A DNA stretch of 6,407 bases. Source: Terriglobia bacterium. GTDB lineage: Bacteria > Acidobacteriota > Terriglobia > UBA7540. Where the stretch lies: NCBI GenBank assembly GCA_030036915.1, contig JASHSC010000372.1, positions 1-6,407 on the forward strand. The letters are read 5' to 3'. This document shows, piece by piece, positions 1 through 6,407 of the stretch. Both the position numbers and the translations under genes were made by a program. Each line of letters starts with the position of its first letter. The stretch's first letter is position 1. Below the pieces are notes generated by a model. The model saw only the letters and a program-made list of their open reading frames with translations, was not told the DNA's origin and searched no databases.

Positions 1-1
1 C

Positions 2-1084
<1,083 letters not shown>

Positions 1085-1087
1085 GAA

Positions 1088-1115
1088 TCGAAATCCGAAA
1101 TTCGAAACTCGGAGG
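1088..1115 (+). repeat. Heptameric CGAAA tandem repeat running into the rpoC ribosome binding site
   Basis: Between rpoB and rpoC the pentamer CGAAA occurs at 1089-1093, 1096-1100 and 1103-1107. A degenerate fourth unit, CGGAG, lies at 1110-1114, so the spacing is exactly 7 bases. The last unit merges with the Shine-Dalgarno sequence. The repeat is seen directly. A role is not known; it could be a slippage-generated spacer or part of a dispersed intergenic repeat family. Confidence 0.55.
1111..1115 (+). promoter_or_regulatory. Ribosome binding site of rpoC (decides a TTG start)
   Basis: GGAGG at 1111-1115 is a strong Shine-Dalgarno match placed 5 bases before the TTG at 1121. There is no in-frame ATG or GTG between the upstream in-frame TAA (1082) and the conserved N-terminal region of beta'. 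The site therefore fixes TTG as the start. Confidence 0.85.
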
Positions 1116-1120
1116 GAACC

Positions 1121-5329
<4,209 letters not shown>

Positions 5330-5370
5330 GGACGGTCAAGAGCCGCCCTCAAGAGCAGTTCTACATCCAA

Positions 5371-5430
5371 GGCCAGCAGTTCGTGGTCAGTTGCAAAAAC
5401 TGATGATTGGCTGCTGGCCATTTTGTTTTA
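5371..5430 (+). terminator. Candidate intrinsic terminator after rpoC
   Basis: A perfect 9-bp inverted repeat, GGCCAGCAG (5371-5379) with CTGCTGGCC (5411-5419), encloses a second hairpin with 6-bp arms TCAGTT (5387-5392) and AACTGA (5398-5403). The outer stem is followed at once by the T-rich stretch ATTTTGTTTTA (5420-5430). The position, about 40 bp after the rpoC stop, suits the end of the rpoBC transcript. The large internal loop between the two stems is not typical of a compact terminator, so it could instead be an RNA structure with another role. Confidence 0.5.
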
Positions 5431-5434
5431 TACT
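5407..5434 (+). promoter_or_regulatory. Candidate sigma70-type promoter for brnTA
   Basis: TTGGCT (5407-5412, 4 of 6 to TTGACA) and TATACT (5429-5434, 5 of 6 to TATAAT) are separated by 16 bases. Transcription would start near 5441, about 43 bases before the brnT ATG and upstream of the palindrome at 5459-5477. The -35 box overlaps the 3' arm of the rpoC terminator candidate. This is a consensus match by eye only. Confidence 0.4.
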
Positions 5435-5458
5435 CCACAGCTCAAGACACCCCGGTCG

Positions 5459-5477
5459 TATTTACATTGTGTAAATA
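5459..5477. promoter_or_regulatory. Perfect palindrome, candidate BrnA operator
   Basis: TATTTACA (5459-5466), spacer TTG, and TGTAAATA (5470-5477) form an exact inverted repeat with 8-bp arms, ending 6 bases before the brnT ATG. BrnA antitoxins carry a ribbon-helix-helix DNA-binding domain and are known to repress their own operon, so an A/T-rich palindrome here is a natural operator. The palindrome is seen; its binding by BrnA is inferred. It could also be a hairpin in the mRNA leader covering the translation start region, where no good Shine-Dalgarno sequence is visible. Confidence 0.5.
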
Positions 5478-5483
5478 TCCTTC

Positions 5484-5762
5484 ATGCGCTATACTTGGGA
5501 TGGTGCGAAGAACCAACGCAACGTCGTTCTGCACGGCGTTGCATTCGAGGATGCGATTCAGATCTTCGAGGGGCCGACACTGGAGCAAGTCGATGATTGA
5601 TTCGAATACGACGAGATCAGGATTTACGCCATTGGCCTTGTAGAAGGCATGGAAATTACGGTTATTTATGCGGACAGAGGCAATGATGAAAGAAGGATCA
5701 TCTCGGCGTGGCGGTCGGAACCAAATGAAAGGCGCGCGTACTGGAAGTATGTCGCGTCGTAA
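5484..5762 (+). pseudogene. brnT: BrnT-family type II toxin (RNase), disrupted by an in-frame TGA
   Basis: The frame from ATG 5484 to TAA 5760-5762 has 92 codons, the usual BrnT size. It reads through as a recognisable BrnT apart from one TGA at 5598-5600 (codon 39). The N-terminal piece is MRYTWDGAKNQRNVVLHGVAFEDAIQIF followed by EGPTLEQVDD. After the stop come FEYDEIRIYAIGLVEGMEI, TVIYADRGNDERRIISAW and RSEPNERRAYWKYVAS. These match the family pattern of WD..K..N..HGV.FE.A...F, then D-R-F-x-Y-G-E-x-R...IGL, then RIISA....ERR.Y. The stop replaces the position that is usually Arg, so CGA to TGA would explain it. The family glycine in YGE is Asp here, and the usual Lys of KHG is Leu. BrnT toxins are small ribonucleases that inhibit translation until bound by BrnA. 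The 38-residue fragment made now should be inactive. No frameshift is needed anywhere in the frame. A sequencing error at one base is the main alternative. Confidence 0.85.
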
Positions 5763-6036
5763 ACAGGCGACGACGGATTGGAACCGTTTACGGCAAATGG
5801 CCGATGCTGAAATCCGTCAGGGCATCTTGTTAGACCCCGACGCCCGACCAACGGACGCAGAATTCTGGAAAGGCGCCAAAGTCGTCTGGCCAAGCACGAA
5901 GGCCATAGTTACCATACGGCTGGACAAAGACTTGCTGGAGTGGTTTCGCCGGGAGCGTGGGTACCAGACTCGCATCAACGCGATCCTCCGCGCTTATATG
6001 ACGGCGCACATTCCCACTTCTCCCGGGAAGCGATGA
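5749..6036 (+). CDS. brnA: BrnA-family antitoxin / autorepressor (95 aa)
   Basis: This is the antitoxin partner of BrnT; the family binds and neutralises the toxin and represses its own operon. The N-terminal part contains TDWNRLRQMADAEI and then DARPTDAEFWKGAKVVWP, matching the BrnA pattern of a TDW.RL..M.D..I segment followed by a T.E.. segment before the DNA-binding domain. A ribbon-helix-helix domain follows: strand AIVTIRL (about 52-58), helix 1 DKDLLEWFRRE (59-69), then GYQTRINAILRAYM (71-84), the BrnA hallmark. The start at ATG 5749 is chosen by homology (MSRRKQATTDW) and overlaps the brnT frame by 14 bases, usual for this module. It has only a poorly spaced GGAAG before it. In-frame ATGs at 5725 (GGAA 4 bases upstream) and 5686 (AGAGG 5 bases upstream) are alternatives giving 103 or 116 residues. 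GC content is lower than in rpoC. The reading frame looks intact, so BrnA may remain as an orphan regulator after loss of the toxin. Confidence 0.88.
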   Translation: MSRRKQATTDWNRLRQMADAEIRQGILLDPDARPTDAEFWKGAKVVWPSTKAIVTIRLDKDLLEWFRRERGYQTRINAILRAYMTAHIPTSPGKR

Positions 6037-6050
6037 TCCCTTAAAACCCT

Positions 6051-6407
6051 TCAAGTTATGTGGAATCCCCCGGCCTTTTCGAAGGCGTCGGCGATGCGCA
6101 GCAGGCGGGCTTCGTCGAAGTGTTTGGCTAGGATTTGCATTCCCACCGGCAAGTGGGGGGCGCTGGGAGTCGTCCCGCAAGGCACGCTGATTCCGGGGAT
6201 GCCGGCCAGGCTGGCGGTGACGGTGTAGATGTCGGCGAGGTACATTTGAAGCGGATCGACCACCTTCTCGCCGAGTTTGAAGGGAGGGATCGGTGAAGTG
6301 GGCGTGACGATCACATCGACTTCGTCAAATGCCTCGACGAAATCGCGTGTGATGAGGGTTCGAATTTTCTGGGCTTTCAGATAGTAAGCGTCATAATACC
6401 CGGAACT
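6051..6407 (-). CDS. gatA: Aspartyl/glutamyl-tRNA amidotransferase subunit A, C-terminal part (5' end outside window)
   Basis: GatA is the amidase-signature subunit of the GatCAB complex. It releases ammonia from glutamine for conversion of mischarged Glu-tRNA(Gln) (and often Asp-tRNA(Asn)) to the correct aminoacyl-tRNA. The window holds the last 118 codons; the frame is open to the window edge and stops at TGA 6051-6053. Seen in order are SSGYYDAYYLKAQKIRTLI, which is strongly characteristic of GatA within the amidase family, then FDEVDVIVTPTSPIPPF, LGEKVVDPLQMYLADIYTV, ASLAGIPGISVPCG and LPVGMQILAKHFDEARLLRIA. The catalytic Lys-Ser-Ser triad lies in the N-terminal half and is not in the window. 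The GTG at 6312-6314 is an internal Val, not a start. The gene converges on brnA with a 14-bp gap and no clear terminator. The C-terminus (ending GFHIT) is of normal form. Confidence 0.96.
   Translation of the reverse strand, partial: SSGYYDAYYLKAQKIRTLITRDFVEAFDEVDVIVTPTSPIPPFKLGEKVVDPLQMYLADIYTVTASLAGIPGISVPCGTTPSAPHLPVGMQILAKHFDEARLLRIADAFEKAGGFHIT

Noticed and set aside
5336..5356. 8-bp direct repeat TCAAGAGC (5336-5343 and 5349-5356) as an attachment site or target duplication
   Set aside because: The copies are only 5 bases apart, do not flank the brnTA cassette, and no matching copy is found after brnA.
5467..5495. Second promoter, TTGTGT with TATACT at 17-base spacing, inside the start of brnT
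   Set aside because: The -35 match is only 3 of 6, and the start point would lie inside the toxin frame; a chance match is more likely.
5598..5600. TGA in brnT as recoded selenocysteine or tryptophan
   Set aside because: TGA ends brnA and gatA, Trp is TGG in the other genes, and BrnT relatives have Arg rather than Cys or Trp at this place. No selenocysteine insertion structure is evident.
5407..5643. 78-codon + strand frame overlapping the brnT region
   Set aside because: It is out of frame with the BrnT homology, starts inside the promoter/terminator region and shows no family features.
5666..5893. 75-codon - strand frame opposite the brnT/brnA overlap
   Set aside because: Antisense to two recognisable frames with no ribosome binding site or similarity that I recognise.
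6025..6040. GGGA/TCCC hairpin at the end of brnA as a terminator between brnA and gatA
   Set aside because: Only 4 bp of stem with an 8-base loop and no T-tract on either strand.

Overview
This window looks like chromosomal DNA from a GC-rich bacterium that uses the standard bacterial code. TGA ends brnA and gatA, and neither rpoB nor rpoC has an in-frame TGA. The core genes are roughly 60-70% GC in the stretches I counted. The RNA polymerase beta' subunit has the proteobacterial-type organisation, with a large insertion (SI3) in the trigger loop. The wording of rpoB/rpoC and the presence of gatA remind me most of Acidobacteriota. That assignment is an inference from memory, not a search result.

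Layout: (1) positions 2-1084, + strand, hold the 3' part of rpoB (RNA polymerase beta). (2) A 36-bp gap with a heptameric CGAAA repeat runs into the rpoC ribosome binding site. (3) Positions 1121-5329, + strand, are a complete rpoC starting at TTG. (4) Positions 5330-5483 are intergenic, with a candidate hairpin terminator, a candidate promoter and a perfect 8-bp-arm palindrome. (5) Positions 5484-5762, + strand, are a brnT toxin gene broken by one in-frame TGA at codon 39. It is followed by an overlapping, apparently intact brnA antitoxin gene (5749-6036). (6) Positions 6051-6407, - strand, are the 3' end of gatA, convergent with brnA and only 14 bp away.

rpoB and rpoC are co-directional and almost certainly co-transcribed; they make the two large subunits that form the catalytic centre of RNA polymerase. 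The brnTA module is of lower GC and sits between two housekeeping genes where many bacteria would have rpsL after rpoC, so it looks like an acquired type II toxin-antitoxin cassette. The toxin frame matches the BrnT family along its full 92-codon length. The stop falls where relatives usually have Arg, so a single CGA to TGA transition would explain it. As read, the locus encodes an orphan BrnA repressor/antitoxin next to a dead toxin. gatA encodes the amidase subunit of the tRNA amidotransferase and belongs to a separate transcription unit.

I see no wholly novel system. The points most worth a second look are the nonsense-mutated toxin, its putative operator, and the unusual rpoB-rpoC junction.
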